Of a DNA stretch of 64,000 bases, positions 54,127-63,360 are shown piece after piece. The position numbers and the translations under genes are program-made. Each line of letters opens with the position of its first letter. Positions within the stretch are counted from its first letter, which is position 1. Below the pieces are notes generated by a model. It was not told the DNA's origin. It searched no databases and worked only from the letters and a program-made list of their open reading frames with translations. The stretch is from Sphingobacterium sp. HMA12 (lineage in GTDB: Bacteria > Bacteroidota > Bacteroidia > Sphingobacteriales > Sphingobacteriaceae). Location of the stretch: assembly GCF_002933815.1 (NCBI RefSeq), contig NZ_BEYR01000001.1, positions 2,535,765 through 2,599,764 of the forward strand, in the 5' to 3' direction.

Positions 54127-55110
54127 TTATTTTATCTCAGCAAAACAATCAATAATTTTCATTAAAGTCAAAGCCTCCTCCATAGGTGCAGGATTTGGAC
54201 CATTCCCCTCAAAAAAAGCGACTGTACTAGCGATCATTGGATATTGTATATGCTCAGGATGCTCAAATACAAGTTCATGCTCTTCACTATCAGATTGAAC
54301 TGTTATGGAATTGCCAAATATGGAGAAGCTGATCCTCCCCCGGCTACCTATGATCTCACAGCGATCTACATGATCTTCTTGCCTGACATTGAAACACCAG
54401 CTTCCATTAAAAACAACCTGATTCTCAAATAATATAGTTCCAGTTGTGTGATCAGCGACAGTACTGGCTGCATCCTGAATCTGGCTAAATCCTCCAAAGG
54501 AAATCGGTAAGCCAAAAAAATACAACATCAGATCCAATTGATGTGGTGCAAGATCAAAAAAATATCCACCTCCGGAAATTGTTGGGTCTGTACGCCAGTC
54601 TGCTGCTCCCTTGGTCACTAATTCCGGTAACCGACTCTGCCATAACCGGAGCTGCACCGTCCGAATTGCTCCTATCTGCCCAGCCTCTAACAACTCTTTT
54701 ACTTTGAGAAATAAGGGTAACTGCCTGCGATAATGCGCCACCACTAACTTGCCATTAGTCTTCCTGACAACCTCCAAAAGTAGCCTCGCTTCCTCTGCAT
54801 TCAATGTAACCGGTTTCTCAACATAGACATTTTTTCCGGCTTCCAAGGCCTTCAATGCATAGTCAAAATGCGAGGATGGTGGAGTAGCGATATAGATAGC
54901 ATTCAATGCCGGATTGTCCAATAAGTCCTCGACCGTCGAATACCAATGCGGGACTTGATGTCTATGGGCATAATCGGCAGCTTTAGCAGCGTCTCTCCGC
55001 ATTACCGCCAACAAGCTGCTATCTTTAACTTTATTAAATGCGGGTCCGCTTTTTTTCTCTGTAACATCGCCGCACCCGATGATTCCCCATCTTACCTTTG
55101 CGTCTTCCAT
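54127..55110 (-). CDS. Gfo/Idh/MocA-family oxidoreductase
   Basis: A 327-residue cytoplasmic NAD(P)-dependent sugar-type dehydrogenase without signal peptide. The motif WGIIGCGDVTEKKSGPAF (about 8-25) is the nucleotide-binding turn and KNVYVEKPVTLN (about 92-103) carries the EKP motif. DLAPHQLDL (about 187-195) is the active-site helix. It lies 35 nt after the YdeI-like gene. The likely substrate is a sugar or inositol derivative, not resolved here. Confidence 0.9.
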   Translation of the reverse strand: MEDAKVRWGIIGCGDVTEKKSGPAFNKVKDSSLLAVMRRDAAKAADYAHRHQVPHWYSTVEDLLDNPALNAIYIATPPSSHFDYALKALEAGKNVYVEKPVTLNAEEARLLLEVVRKTNGKLVVAHYRRQLPLFLKVKELLEAGQIGAIRTVQLRLWQSRLPELVTKGAADWRTDPTISGGGYFFDLAPHQLDLMLYFFGLPISFGGFSQIQDAASTVADHTTGTILFENQVVFNGSWCFNVRQEDHVDRCEIIGSRGRISFSIFGNSITVQSDSEEHELVFEHPEHIQYPMIASTVAFFEGNGPNPAPMEEALTLMKIIDCFAEIK

Positions 55111-55145
55111 TTTATTTTTTTTATCTATTCCTCCAACAAACTTTT

Positions 55146-55643
55146 TTATTCCGGTTTCTCGCGCCCGATAAACCGATTTTTACCAAGTAAAAATCCGATT
55201 GCCTTTTCAATATTTTTTCGTCGGCTTTCATCTGTCTTTAAGAAAGAAATGTAACGGATAATCTCTTTTCTTTTGGATGGTGCCAAGCGGTCAAAGACAG
55301 CTTTTGCCACGTCATTTTCCGTCAATGCCTGCTCAAGTTCGGGATGTGGCACTAAACTTCGTTCAGTGGGATCAAAAACAACAGACACTTCCAATAGTTC
55401 ACCGATCCGCTTAGGAGAGTTTGCCAACATCTGGGTATTGATATACAATCGCCACTCGCCCTTATAACGTAATAGGGTCTGTTTGTAATCTTTACCATTT
55501 ACTTTTCCACTAATAGGGATATGGCCCTTATCCACTCTAGCTTCGGCGAAGAGATTATGTAAAATTTCATCGGGCACAAAAACAAAAGGGTTGATTCCTA
55601 TTATCTCCAATTTGGCTTTAAAGGCAAACATATATATCGACAT
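55146..55643 (-). CDS. YdeI/OmpD-associated family protein with DUF1905 domain
   Basis: A 165-residue cytoplasmic protein. Residues about 5-95 match the small beta-barrel DUF1905 (LEIIGINPFVFVPDEIL, GHIPISGKVNG). The C-terminal 60 residues match the helical YdeI/OmdA domain (FDRLAPSKRKEIIRYISFLKTDESRRKNIEKAI). The function of the family is unclear. It lies between an aldo/keto reductase and an oxidoreductase gene on one strand with gaps of 18 and 35 nt, which points to one operon. Confidence 0.85.
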   Translation of the reverse strand: MSIYMFAFKAKLEIIGINPFVFVPDEILHNLFAEARVDKGHIPISGKVNGKDYKQTLLRYKGEWRLYINTQMLANSPKRIGELLEVSVVFDPTERSLVPHPELEQALTENDVAKAVFDRLAPSKRKEIIRYISFLKTDESRRKNIEKAIGFLLGKNRFIGREKPE

Positions 55644-55661
55644 TTATTGTTTATCCAAAAA

Positions 55662-56651
55662 TTAAGTCGACGATAGAATCGCTTCTATCTGCTGAAGCTC
55701 TTCCTGACTAAAACTTAAATTTTCGAGCGACTTTAAAGAATCAGTCAATTGCGCACTGTTTCTCGCTCCGACCAAAACCGAAGTCAGGCGTTGATCCTTC
55801 AATAACCAGGCAATTGCCATTTGTGCGAGTGATTGTCCACGTTGCGCAGCAAGGCCATTCAAAGCAGACAGTTTTGTAATAAGCTCGGATGTAACAGCAG
55901 TACTCTTTAAAAAATGCTCTTTTGAGGCCCGAGAATCTGTTGGAATACTACCCTGTAAGTATTTATTGGTCAGTAAGCCCTGGGCCAAAGGTGAGAAAGC
56001 GATAATCCCGATCCCCTCTTCATCCAGTATGTTCAACAGCCCTTCTTCGGGGTTACGCACCAACATGGAATACTTTGGTTGATGGATCAAACAGGGGCAA
56101 TTCAGATCGCGTAATATCGCTGCCGCTTCCGTTACCAAATCCGCAGGATAGTTCGATAAACCTACATAAAGGGCCTTTCCCTGTCGTACAATATCACTTA
56201 ACGCGCACATGGTTTCTTCCAATGGCGTATTGGGATCGGGCCTGTGATGATAAAAAATATCAATATAGTCTAACTTTAGACGCTTTAAGCTCTGATGCAG
56301 GCTTGCCATAACATATTTACGGCTCCCCCAATCGCCATAAGGTCCTTCCCACATCGTATACCCCGCTTTGGTGGATACCAAGAGCTCATCCCGGTATCCT
56401 ACAAAATCTGTCGTCACTATCGTTCCAAAATTTTGCTCCGCACTGCCCGGAGGCGGTCCGTAATTATTCGCAAGATCAAAATGGGTGATACCATTGTCAA
56501 AAGCCGTATGTAGGGTCTGCCTAAACACTTCTTTCTGATCGATATCACCAAAATTTTGCCATAGCCCAAGGGAAATAGCCGGAAGCTGGATACCACTCTT
56601 CCCACATCGCCTGTATGGCATTTTATTATATCGGTTTGGATTGAATGTCAC
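55662..56651 (-). CDS. YghZ-type aldo/keto reductase
   Basis: A 329-residue reductase close in pattern to E. coli YghZ, which reduces L-glyceraldehyde 3-phosphate and methylglyoxal. The stretches NPNRYNKMPYRRCGKSG, YGPPPGSAEQNFG and GSRKYVMASLHQSLKRL are diagnostic. The tetrad is D59, Y64, K95 and H136. The GTG start at 56651 is preferred over an ATG at 56621 because the residues between them align with the conserved YghZ N-terminus. It starts the minus-strand operon with the YdeI-like and Gfo/Idh/MocA genes. Confidence 0.92.
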   Translation of the reverse strand: MTFNPNRYNKMPYRRCGKSGIQLPAISLGLWQNFGDIDQKEVFRQTLHTAFDNGITHFDLANNYGPPPGSAEQNFGTIVTTDFVGYRDELLVSTKAGYTMWEGPYGDWGSRKYVMASLHQSLKRLKLDYIDIFYHHRPDPNTPLEETMCALSDIVRQGKALYVGLSNYPADLVTEAAAILRDLNCPCLIHQPKYSMLVRNPEEGLLNILDEEGIGIIAFSPLAQGLLTNKYLQGSIPTDSRASKEHFLKSTAVTSELITKLSALNGLAAQRGQSLAQMAIAWLLKDQRLTSVLVGARNSAQLTDSLKSLENLSFSQEELQQIEAILSST

Positions 56652-56807
56652 GCTGTCAAGTTTATGTATGCAAAATACAAAACTATTTTGAAGAGTCTAA
56701 GCAATTATACCTGGCAATGCGCTTGAAATATTTCGATATACAACAATTGAACTAAAATTTATACCATTCCACACAACAGATCTATGCTGGTATCACAAAT
56801 ATTTTTA

Positions 56808-56815
56808 TATTTTTG
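56808..56815 (+). promoter_or_regulatory. -7 box of the LytS-type kinase gene
   Basis: TATTTTTG matches TAnnTTTG and lies 42 bp before the kinase start. No TTTG is found at the -33 distance. Confidence 0.4.
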
Positions 56816-56857
56816 ATTATCGTCCAATAATAACACAGCGTTAAGTAAGAATATCCC

Positions 56858-57898
56858 ATGATCAGTAGATTCTTTAGAAAATTCTATTTACATATTGTGA
56901 TATGGGTCATTTTGCTCTTACTACCTTTTATTACCTATCTCTATCAGCCTGACAAAATCGCTGATTTTAAAATCTATTCGGCACTATCGCATCTTGCTAA
57001 TATCATCTTTTTGGCGAGCAATTTTTATCTACATTGTTACCTTGTCGCACCGAGGTATTTCTTTGGCCGCCGAAAGGTTTTTATCCTATTTATCGCACTG
57101 GGCTTTATAGCCTACGTCCTGCTCAATTATGCAATCGTCTATTTCAACCCCAATGGAGAATTAGCTCATTTTAAAAAGGAGAATATACTTTTTGTTCGCC
57201 TTGTTGTCGGTCCGGGAATTATCTATTCGCTTTGCATGATCACCTCGTCCATGATCTTTCTTTATAATGAACAGGCAAGACAAAAGGAACTTAACAAACA
57301 AATCGCATTAGAAAAGACAACCGCAGAACTGACTATTTTGAAACTCCAGATCAGTCCACATTTTTTATTCAACACGCTCAACAATATTCGTTGGCTGATC
57401 CGCAAACAATCCCCTGATTCTGAAGGTACAATAGTCAAGCTATCCGAAATGCTTCGTTATATACTTTATGAAGTTGATGGACCAAAGGTCGAACTTTTCA
57501 AAGAAATTGATCATATGCGCAATTTCATTGCTTTACAGACATTACGGCTCCCCATTCCGGGAGAAGTTGACCTGAAAATCGAAAGCCCCCTCAAGAACAG
57601 AATGATCCCACCTTTATTGTTTATTCATTTTGTAGAAAATGCATTCAAATATGGCGTGGACAGTAAAAATATTCCCGACATACAATTTCAATTCATAGAT
57701 ATTCCAGGTGGACTCGTATTTAAATCTGCTAACAAAATATTGCAATATACCGAGCATCGGCCAAATGAAGGCATCGGGTTAACAAATGTGAAACGAAGAC
57801 TACAATTGCTTTATCCCAATCGCCATGATCTATCCATCAAAAGAACGGTAGATGGATACTTTGAAGTTGCACTCAGATTAATGACAGATGAAGATTAA
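56858..57898 (+). CDS. LytS/YehU-type sensor histidine kinase
   Basis: A 346-residue membrane kinase. Four helices fill residues about 10-150, followed by a coiled linker. The His_kinase domain has H168 in QISPHFLFNTLNN, the family phosphoacceptor motif, and the ATPase part has FVENAFKYG and NEGIGLTNVKRRL. No extracytoplasmic domain of size is present, so the signal is probably sensed in the membrane. It overlaps the LytTR regulator gene by 11 nt, a standard pair in Bacteroidota. Confidence 0.93.
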   Translation: MISRFFRKFYLHIVIWVILLLLPFITYLYQPDKIADFKIYSALSHLANIIFLASNFYLHCYLVAPRYFFGRRKVFILFIALGFIAYVLLNYAIVYFNPNGELAHFKKENILFVRLVVGPGIIYSLCMITSSMIFLYNEQARQKELNKQIALEKTTAELTILKLQISPHFLFNTLNNIRWLIRKQSPDSEGTIVKLSEMLRYILYEVDGPKVELFKEIDHMRNFIALQTLRLPIPGEVDLKIESPLKNRMIPPLLFIHFVENAFKYGVDSKNIPDIQFQFIDIPGGLVFKSANKILQYTEHRPNEGIGLTNVKRRLQLLYPNRHDLSIKRTVDGYFEVALRLMTDED

Positions 57899-58613
57899 AT
57901 GTATACTAATTGATGATGAACCATTCGCGCTTAATCTGCTCGAGGATGACTTATTGAGTTTTGACCAAATTGAAATTCTACAGAAATTCCATTCCCCTGT
58001 CGATGTTGCCGAATACCTAAAAAATCAGGCGGTGGACCTCATTTTTCTGGACATCCAAATGCCCGAGCAATTAGGAACGCAGTTTGTCCGGAACCTCGAA
58101 GATCCACCTCTAATTATATTTACCACAGCTTATCATCAATATGCTGTTGAGGGATTTGAATTAAATGCCATAGACTATCTTTTGAAACCTATTTCAAAAG
58201 AACGGCTCACGGTCGCGATTCGAAAGGTAGAGGATATCATGACACTACGCAACAAACAGGTTGTCGAAAAAGAACATATTGTCGTTCATGTGGAATATAA
58301 AAAAACAAAGATTTATCTCAACGAAATCAGCTACATCGAAGGTTTAAAAGATTACGTAAAAATCTATTTGGTTGACCGGCAGACCCCGCTGCTAACCCGA
58401 AGTAATTTACGTGGTATGGAGAAGCTATTACCAGCAAGCGATTTCCTACGCATACACAATTCTTTTATTGTTAACAAAGCTAGAATCGAACATTGCACAG
58501 TGGCAAAACTTACATTACCTGAAATCGCTTTACCTATTGGCAAAAAGTATGTCAAAAATATGGCCCAGTTCCATATGAAGGCGGCATCGAATCAAGATAA
58601 CATCATCCGATAA
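57888..58613 (+). CDS. LytTR-family response regulator
   Basis: A 241-residue regulator with a receiver domain (1-120: D9-D10, phosphoacceptor D55 in FLDIQMPE, Lys in LLKPIS) and a LytTR DNA-binding domain (about 135-232: EISYIEGLKDYVKIYL and FLRIHNSFIVNKARIE). It is translationally coupled to the kinase by an 11-nt overlap. The barrel-protein gene follows after 124 nt on the same strand and may be its target or a member of the same transcript. Confidence 0.93.
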   Translation: MKIKCILIDDEPFALNLLEDDLLSFDQIEILQKFHSPVDVAEYLKNQAVDLIFLDIQMPEQLGTQFVRNLEDPPLIIFTTAYHQYAVEGFELNAIDYLLKPISKERLTVAIRKVEDIMTLRNKQVVEKEHIVVHVEYKKTKIYLNEISYIEGLKDYVKIYLVDRQTPLLTRSNLRGMEKLLPASDFLRIHNSFIVNKARIEHCTVAKLTLPEIALPIGKKYVKNMAQFHMKAASNQDNIIR

Positions 58614-58737
58614 CAGCCATTCGTCTACACATTCGGTTCGTCGGTCTACAGATGATTGCATCGTATAGAAATCATTTTCAAATTTGCTTGGGTCAATTTG
58701 TTCAACACCGGCTATTGATCCGTATAGCAAAGAAAAA

Positions 58738-61263
58738 ATGAAAAAAATTATAGCAGCATTCCTATTGGCAACCGCTGTTGCCTCATTACATGCCCAAACG
58801 GCTCCAAGTGGTCGTCCAAGTGGTTTTTCCGTCACTGAAGGCAAACTCTCCGGTCAACTGACCGACCTTCAGGGCAAGCCTATCGCACAGGCTTCTGTCA
58901 ATCTGCTGCGAGTGATCCATGATCAGTCTACGGGCAAAGAGCGGGAGATCTTGTTCAAAAGCACGAGCTCACTCGAAAATGGGAAATTTAATTTCACCGC
59001 TCTCTCCACTAAAGATAAATGGAAATTAAAAATAAGCTCAGTAGGTTATACCGCTAAAGACCTTACTGTCGAATATGGATCCGATGACAAAGTATTGAAT
59101 AAAGACCTCGGTACGATCACCTTGGAGAACGACAATCGAAAGCTAGAAGAGGTCACCGTTACCGGTCGTAAAGCATTATTGGAAATGGATATCGACAAAA
59201 AAGTATACAATGTAGAAAAGAATATTGTAGCAGCGGGCGGTACCGCTATTGATGTCATGCGCAATATGCCTTCTGTGCAAGTCGACATTGATGGGAATGT
59301 CAAACTCCGGAATGCGGCACCGACTATCTTTGTAGATGGCAAACCGACAACACTAACACCAGACCAAATACCTGCTGACGTGATTGAAAAGATCGAAATC
59401 ATCACCAATCCTTCTGCCAAATACGATGCTTCGGGGAGTATGGCCGGAATTTTAAATATTATCCTGAAAAAGAATAAAAAAACAGGTTACAACGGTATGC
59501 TTACCCTTGGGGCAGATCGTTTCGGTGGAACCAATTTTATGGGAAGTCTCAATTTACGTCAGAACAAATTCAATATATCCCTCACGGGAATGAATATGCG
59601 TATGCGGACAAATACCGAAGGCGATAGCTATCGGAAAAGTACAATTGATGGGGTTAATTCTACCGTTGAACAAGATATCGAGGGTAAAACAAAGGGAATG
59701 ATCACCTTTGGGAGGCTCGGATTAGATTATGACCTTAGTCCCCGCACGACGGTATCTGTTGCTGGAATCTTTGTCGAAGGCAAATTTCGCCCAAATGAAA
59801 ATACAATGATAACAACGGAATCGCAAGGCAATAGCAATAGAATTTCCGAATCCGAACGTAGTTTCAAACCAAGGGGTTTACAGGCAGGCCTAGTTCAGAA
59901 ATTCAAAACTGAAGGTGAAGAATTGACTGCGGACTTCAATTATTTCGGTGGAACAAACAAATCTAATGGCACTTACACGACCAATTATTTAGATAACAGG
60001 GAAATCATTGGTTCACAGATCCAAAAGAACGTTGGATCTGGCGACAACAAATTCATGACCGTACAGGCAGATTATGTCAAACCATTCAAAAATGGGATGA
60101 AACTTGAGACGGGGGTTCGCGCGCAGATTAACAAACTCAAAAATCTGAATAGCAACACCCTCAAAGCCCGCGGTGAAGATGAGTATAAAGATATCAGCGC
60201 TGCGTCAGCCAATTACGACAACAAAAATACGGTCTATGCAGCGTATGCTTCACTTGGTGGCAACCTCAAGGATTGGGTATCCTATAAAGTCGGTATGCGT
60301 GTAGAAAATTCCACCTATGACGGTGAACTAATCAACACGAACCAAAAGTTCCACAATAAATACCCTCTTAGTCTCTTTCCTTCCCTATTCCTGAGCAAGA
60401 AACTGACAGAGAAAGATCAGCTACAGATGAGTGTCACCCGTCGTGTCAATCGTCCTAACTTCTTTCAGTTAATTCCATTTGTTGACTATACCGACAGCTT
60501 AAATATCACCCGTGGTAACCCTGACCTCGTTCCGGAGTTTACAACTTCTGGCGAATTGTCTTATAGCCGGACACACGGTAAAGGCACCTTCCTGGCTTCG
60601 GTTTATTACAAATATACCACTAACCTGATCACCCGTTACCTGACTCAGGAACTCAATCCCATTACCGATAAAATGGATTTCATCAACACCTATATTAATG
60701 CAAATTCAAGCAAAAACTATGGAGCGGAGTTTACCTACACCAATAATTTAAAAAAATGGTGGGACCTGACAGCAGATCTCAATTTCTACAATTCAAAAAT
60801 TGAAATAGATGACAATACACCATCGGAAGGTATGTGGACAGTATTTGGAAAATTAAATAATACATTCAACCTGAAAAAGAACTGGAACCTTCAGCTCGCT
60901 TTTGAATATCAAGGGAAAACAAATATGCCAGTCACACAAAATCAGACCTTTGGTCCTCCGATGAATCAGGCCCAAAGTTCCTCTCAGGGATACATCAAAC
61001 CGTTTTATGGAATTGATTTTGCCATCAAGAAAAGTTTCTTGAAAAATCAGGCCGCTTCCGTGACATTGGCGGTAAACGATATCTTTAGAACCCGTGGAAA
61101 TACCATAATCTCTTCGGGTGATGGTTTCTACCAGGATTATTATCGTCTCTCCAACCCGCAGCTTGTCAAATTGAACCTATCCTATCGTTTTGGCAAAATG
61201 GACATGAATATGTTCAAGAAAAATAAAAACCAAAATTCGATGGAAGGGATACAGATGCAATAG
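58738..61263 (+). CDS. TonB-dependent-receptor-like outer-membrane barrel protein
   Basis: An 841-residue outer-membrane protein starting at the ATG at 58738, which gives a signal peptide (1-21, SLHAQ); a TTG at 58684 is rejected. A carboxypeptidase-regulatory-like domain (about 35-130) leads into a TonB-receptor plug (about 135-240, with VEKNIVAAGGTAIDVMRNMPSVQVD and IEIITNPSAKYDASGSMAGILNIILKK). A large barrel of the OMP_b-brl_3 type follows. Such proteins are widespread in Bacteroidota and their ligands are mostly unknown. The Gln/Met-rich C-terminus after the last strand is unusual for barrels, which normally end in Phe. Confidence 0.88.
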   Translation: MKKIIAAFLLATAVASLHAQTAPSGRPSGFSVTEGKLSGQLTDLQGKPIAQASVNLLRVIHDQSTGKEREILFKSTSSLENGKFNFTALSTKDKWKLKISSVGYTAKDLTVEYGSDDKVLNKDLGTITLENDNRKLEEVTVTGRKALLEMDIDKKVYNVEKNIVAAGGTAIDVMRNMPSVQVDIDGNVKLRNAAPTIFVDGKPTTLTPDQIPADVIEKIEIITNPSAKYDASGSMAGILNIILKKNKKTGYNGMLTLGADRFGGTNFMGSLNLRQNKFNISLTGMNMRMRTNTEGDSYRKSTIDGVNSTVEQDIEGKTKGMITFGRLGLDYDLSPRTTVSVAGIFVEGKFRPNENTMITTESQGNSNRISESERSFKPRGLQAGLVQKFKTEGEELTADFNYFGGTNKSNGTYTTNYLDNREIIGSQIQKNVGSGDNKFMTVQADYVKPFKNGMKLETGVRAQINKLKNLNSNTLKARGEDEYKDISAASANYDNKNTVYAAYASLGGNLKDWVSYKVGMRVENSTYDGELINTNQKFHNKYPLSLFPSLFLSKKLTEKDQLQMSVTRRVNRPNFFQLIPFVDYTDSLNITRGNPDLVPEFTTSGELSYSRTHGKGTFLASVYYKYTTNLITRYLTQELNPITDKMDFINTYINANSSKNYGAEFTYTNNLKKWWDLTADLNFYNSKIEIDDNTPSEGMWTVFGKLNNTFNLKKNWNLQLAFEYQGKTNMPVTQNQTFGPPMNQAQSSSQGYIKPFYGIDFAIKKSFLKNQAASVTLAVNDIFRTRGNTIISSGDGFYQDYYRLSNPQLVKLNLSYRFGKMDMNMFKKNKNQNSMEGIQMQ

Positions 61264-61285
61264 ATACGCATATTTAGATTGATCT

Positions 61286-61336
61286 ATTATAGCAGAAAGA
61301 GACCAAGTGGATGGTCTCTTTCTGCTATAATTCTTT
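61286..61336. terminator. Strong rho-independent terminator
   Basis: Positions 61286-61305 pair perfectly with 61312-61331, a 20-bp stem with a 6-nt loop, followed by TCTTTTTAT on the plus strand. It ends the LytS/LytTR/barrel unit and may also serve the convergent HAD gene. Confidence 0.85.
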
Positions 61337-61354
61337 TTATATTATCTCTATTTA

Positions 61355-62065
61355 TTAAACCACCTGACTCGGAATATTGTATTTCTCTATAATCGGAACA
61401 ATTTCCAATAAATCATCAATAATATAATCCGGATTGGCTGATTTTAGCTGATCAGCGTGATGAGCCCCTGTCGTAATGCCAATACTTAAAGCACAACCAG
61501 CATTCTGACCTTCCTGAATATCAATAATTGAATCCCCTATTTTCACAACAGCGGTGGGATCTGTAATTGAAAAATTTGCTCTTGCAAGATCAATCATATC
61601 TGGATAAGGTCTATTTTTAGGTACATCGGATGCTGTAATTAATGCATCAATATCCCGTCCGACAATCCAGTCAAGCTTCTTCAGAAGAGATTCTGCTGTT
61701 TTTCGGTCATACCCTGTATTCAACACGCAAAGTATATTCATGTCCTTCAGAACTGCAAAAAGTTCATTGGCGTTTGAATTCGGATAAATGTCTTCCACCT
61801 CATAAGCTTTCTCAAGTGCTTGTAAAAATGATTGGAATATCTTCTCGGCCAGTTGCTCGTCTTCCACGTTCACACATTTTTTTAATACGGTCTTAATGGC
61901 CTGTAATTTTTCTTTCCCCGCTCCATGCTCCAATACCTCCATCAGTGTAAGTTCATAACCACCGATATCATTAATCGCATGGCAAAGTGTCTTATAAACT
62001 ATATTATTCTCATTTACGGTAGTACCTGCCATGTCAAATACCACCATCTTGATCGCTTCTTTCAT
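61355..62065 (-). CDS. Phosphonatase-like HAD-superfamily hydrolase
   Basis: A 236-residue HAD hydrolase. The nucleophile loop FDMAGTTV (D11) has Ala-Gly-Thr after the Asp, the pattern of phosphonoacetaldehyde hydrolase and its relatives. LNTGYDR (motif II) and KIGDSIIDIQEGQNAGC (motif IV with the acidic pair) are intact. The Schiff-base lysine of true phosphonatase cannot be placed with certainty, so a general phosphatase role on a small phosphorylated metabolite is as likely. It is alone on its strand. Confidence 0.88.
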   Translation of the reverse strand: MKEAIKMVVFDMAGTTVNENNIVYKTLCHAINDIGGYELTLMEVLEHGAGKEKLQAIKTVLKKCVNVEDEQLAEKIFQSFLQALEKAYEVEDIYPNSNANELFAVLKDMNILCVLNTGYDRKTAESLLKKLDWIVGRDIDALITASDVPKNRPYPDMIDLARANFSITDPTAVVKIGDSIIDIQEGQNAGCALSIGITTGAHHADQLKSANPDYIIDDLLEIVPIIEKYNIPSQVV

Positions 62066-62166
62066 CTATTTAACTATTAAATGTTTAGCAAAAATAAAAA
62101 ATTGTTAAATAAAACTAAACTTTTAAATGTTAACTTATTGCTATATTTAAGTTAAGAAGACATGAG

Positions 62167-62616
62167 TTAACATAGTGCAAAATAATAAGTCCAACAAATC
62201 AACAGTACCTGAAATGGGATGCGAAACCACAGGTATTCGGTACCTTTCCCGTCAAAAGTTGCCGTTTCATAATTTAGATGTCTTATACTGGCGAGTATAT
62301 TTGTTGGTAGTATAAGGATAAAAAAGACAATCAACAGTATGCCCGTGAGACGGCTTAGTGAGGATATAAACAAACCGAAAGCGGCCATAACTTCCAACAA
62401 TCCGGTCAAATAAATCACTTCTTTTTTCAAGGGAAAAAAATCAGGAAGCATCAGCATCATACCTTTTGTGTAGATCAGGTGTCCCAGTGAGGTGAACAAT
62501 AAGGTTGCAGCTAAAGCGAGTTTCCCAGCCAGATGATAATCCATACAACCTTTGTATTGTCGAATGAACAAGTTGCCAATGACAAAGACAATAAGTAAAA
62601 CAAAAAGTGGTTTCAT
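62167..62616 (-). CDS. DoxX-family membrane protein
   Basis: A 149-residue membrane protein with four helices in the DoxX pattern (about 4-20, 30-48, 66-88 with VIYLTGLLEVMAAFGLFI, 94-110). The function of the family is only loosely known and linked to oxidative or membrane redox stress. It lies 54 nt downstream of the Crp/Fnr-type regulator on the same strand. Confidence 0.82.
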   Translation of the reverse strand: MKPLFVLLIVFVIGNLFIRQYKGCMDYHLAGKLALAATLLFTSLGHLIYTKGMMLMLPDFFPLKKEVIYLTGLLEVMAAFGLFISSLSRLTGILLIVFFILILPTNILASIRHLNYETATFDGKGTEYLWFRIPFQVLLICWTYYFALC

Positions 62617-62670
62617 AATCTTTTTTTTTCAAAGTTATAGGTCTTTCTGTTCCTCATCAATGAACAATTG

Positions 62671-63246
62671 TTAAGAAATTTCCTTTCGGATCCTACTCAG
62701 GGACTGGGGTCTGATTCCGATATATGATGCGAGGTATTTTAAGGGTATATTTTTAATCAGCTCAGGCTGTTCTCGCATCAAATTGAGATACCGCGTCTTG
62801 GCTGAATCTTCAAGAAGGGTGAACTCGCGTTTCATTTTCTTCAAAAATATATCTTCTATTGCCTTCCGGCCGATGAAATTCCCTACCTGTGTCGTTTTAT
62901 ACACGGTATTCAAATCAGTATAAGATATTCGCCACAAGACACAATCTGTAATTGCTTCAAGGTTATAGGACGATGGTGTCTGGGTAAGAAATGAATCATA
63001 GGCGCTTACAAAAGAGTTTTCAAATGCAAAACCAAATGTAAAATCATACTCTAATTTTGGAATATTGAAACGAATAATACCGCTCTCAATAAAAGACAGG
63101 TATCGTTCCGTTTTACCCATTTCCAGAATCAGTGATCTTTTGGGAAAAACTACTTTGGTAAGCATCGAAGAAAAAATATCCCAGTCCTTCGTCTCCATCG
63201 TAATGAGCGAATTGAAATACGCTTTGATTTTATCCATGCTATCCAT
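62671..63246 (-). CDS. Crp/Fnr-family transcriptional regulator
   Basis: A 191-residue regulator with an N-terminal cyclic-nucleotide-binding-type domain (about 15-125: VFPKRSLILEMGKTERYLSFIESGIIRF) and a short C-terminal helix-turn-helix (about 160-190: PLKYLASYIGIRPQSLSRIRKEI). No cysteine cluster for an Fe-S or haem sensor is visible, so it is not a true Fnr. It lies between two DoxX-type genes and may control one or both. Confidence 0.88.
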   Translation of the reverse strand: MDSMDKIKAYFNSLITMETKDWDIFSSMLTKVVFPKRSLILEMGKTERYLSFIESGIIRFNIPKLEYDFTFGFAFENSFVSAYDSFLTQTPSSYNLEAITDCVLWRISYTDLNTVYKTTQVGNFIGRKAIEDIFLKKMKREFTLLEDSAKTRYLNLMREQPELIKNIPLKYLASYIGIRPQSLSRIRKEIS

Positions 63247-63360
63247 ACTTCAAAACAAGATAAGAACTTCTGGTCAAACAAGAAAAAACGTAAATTTATT
63301 AATTATTTAAGCACTTAATTTCATGGATAAATATTAATTTAATCACTATAAACTTTCATT

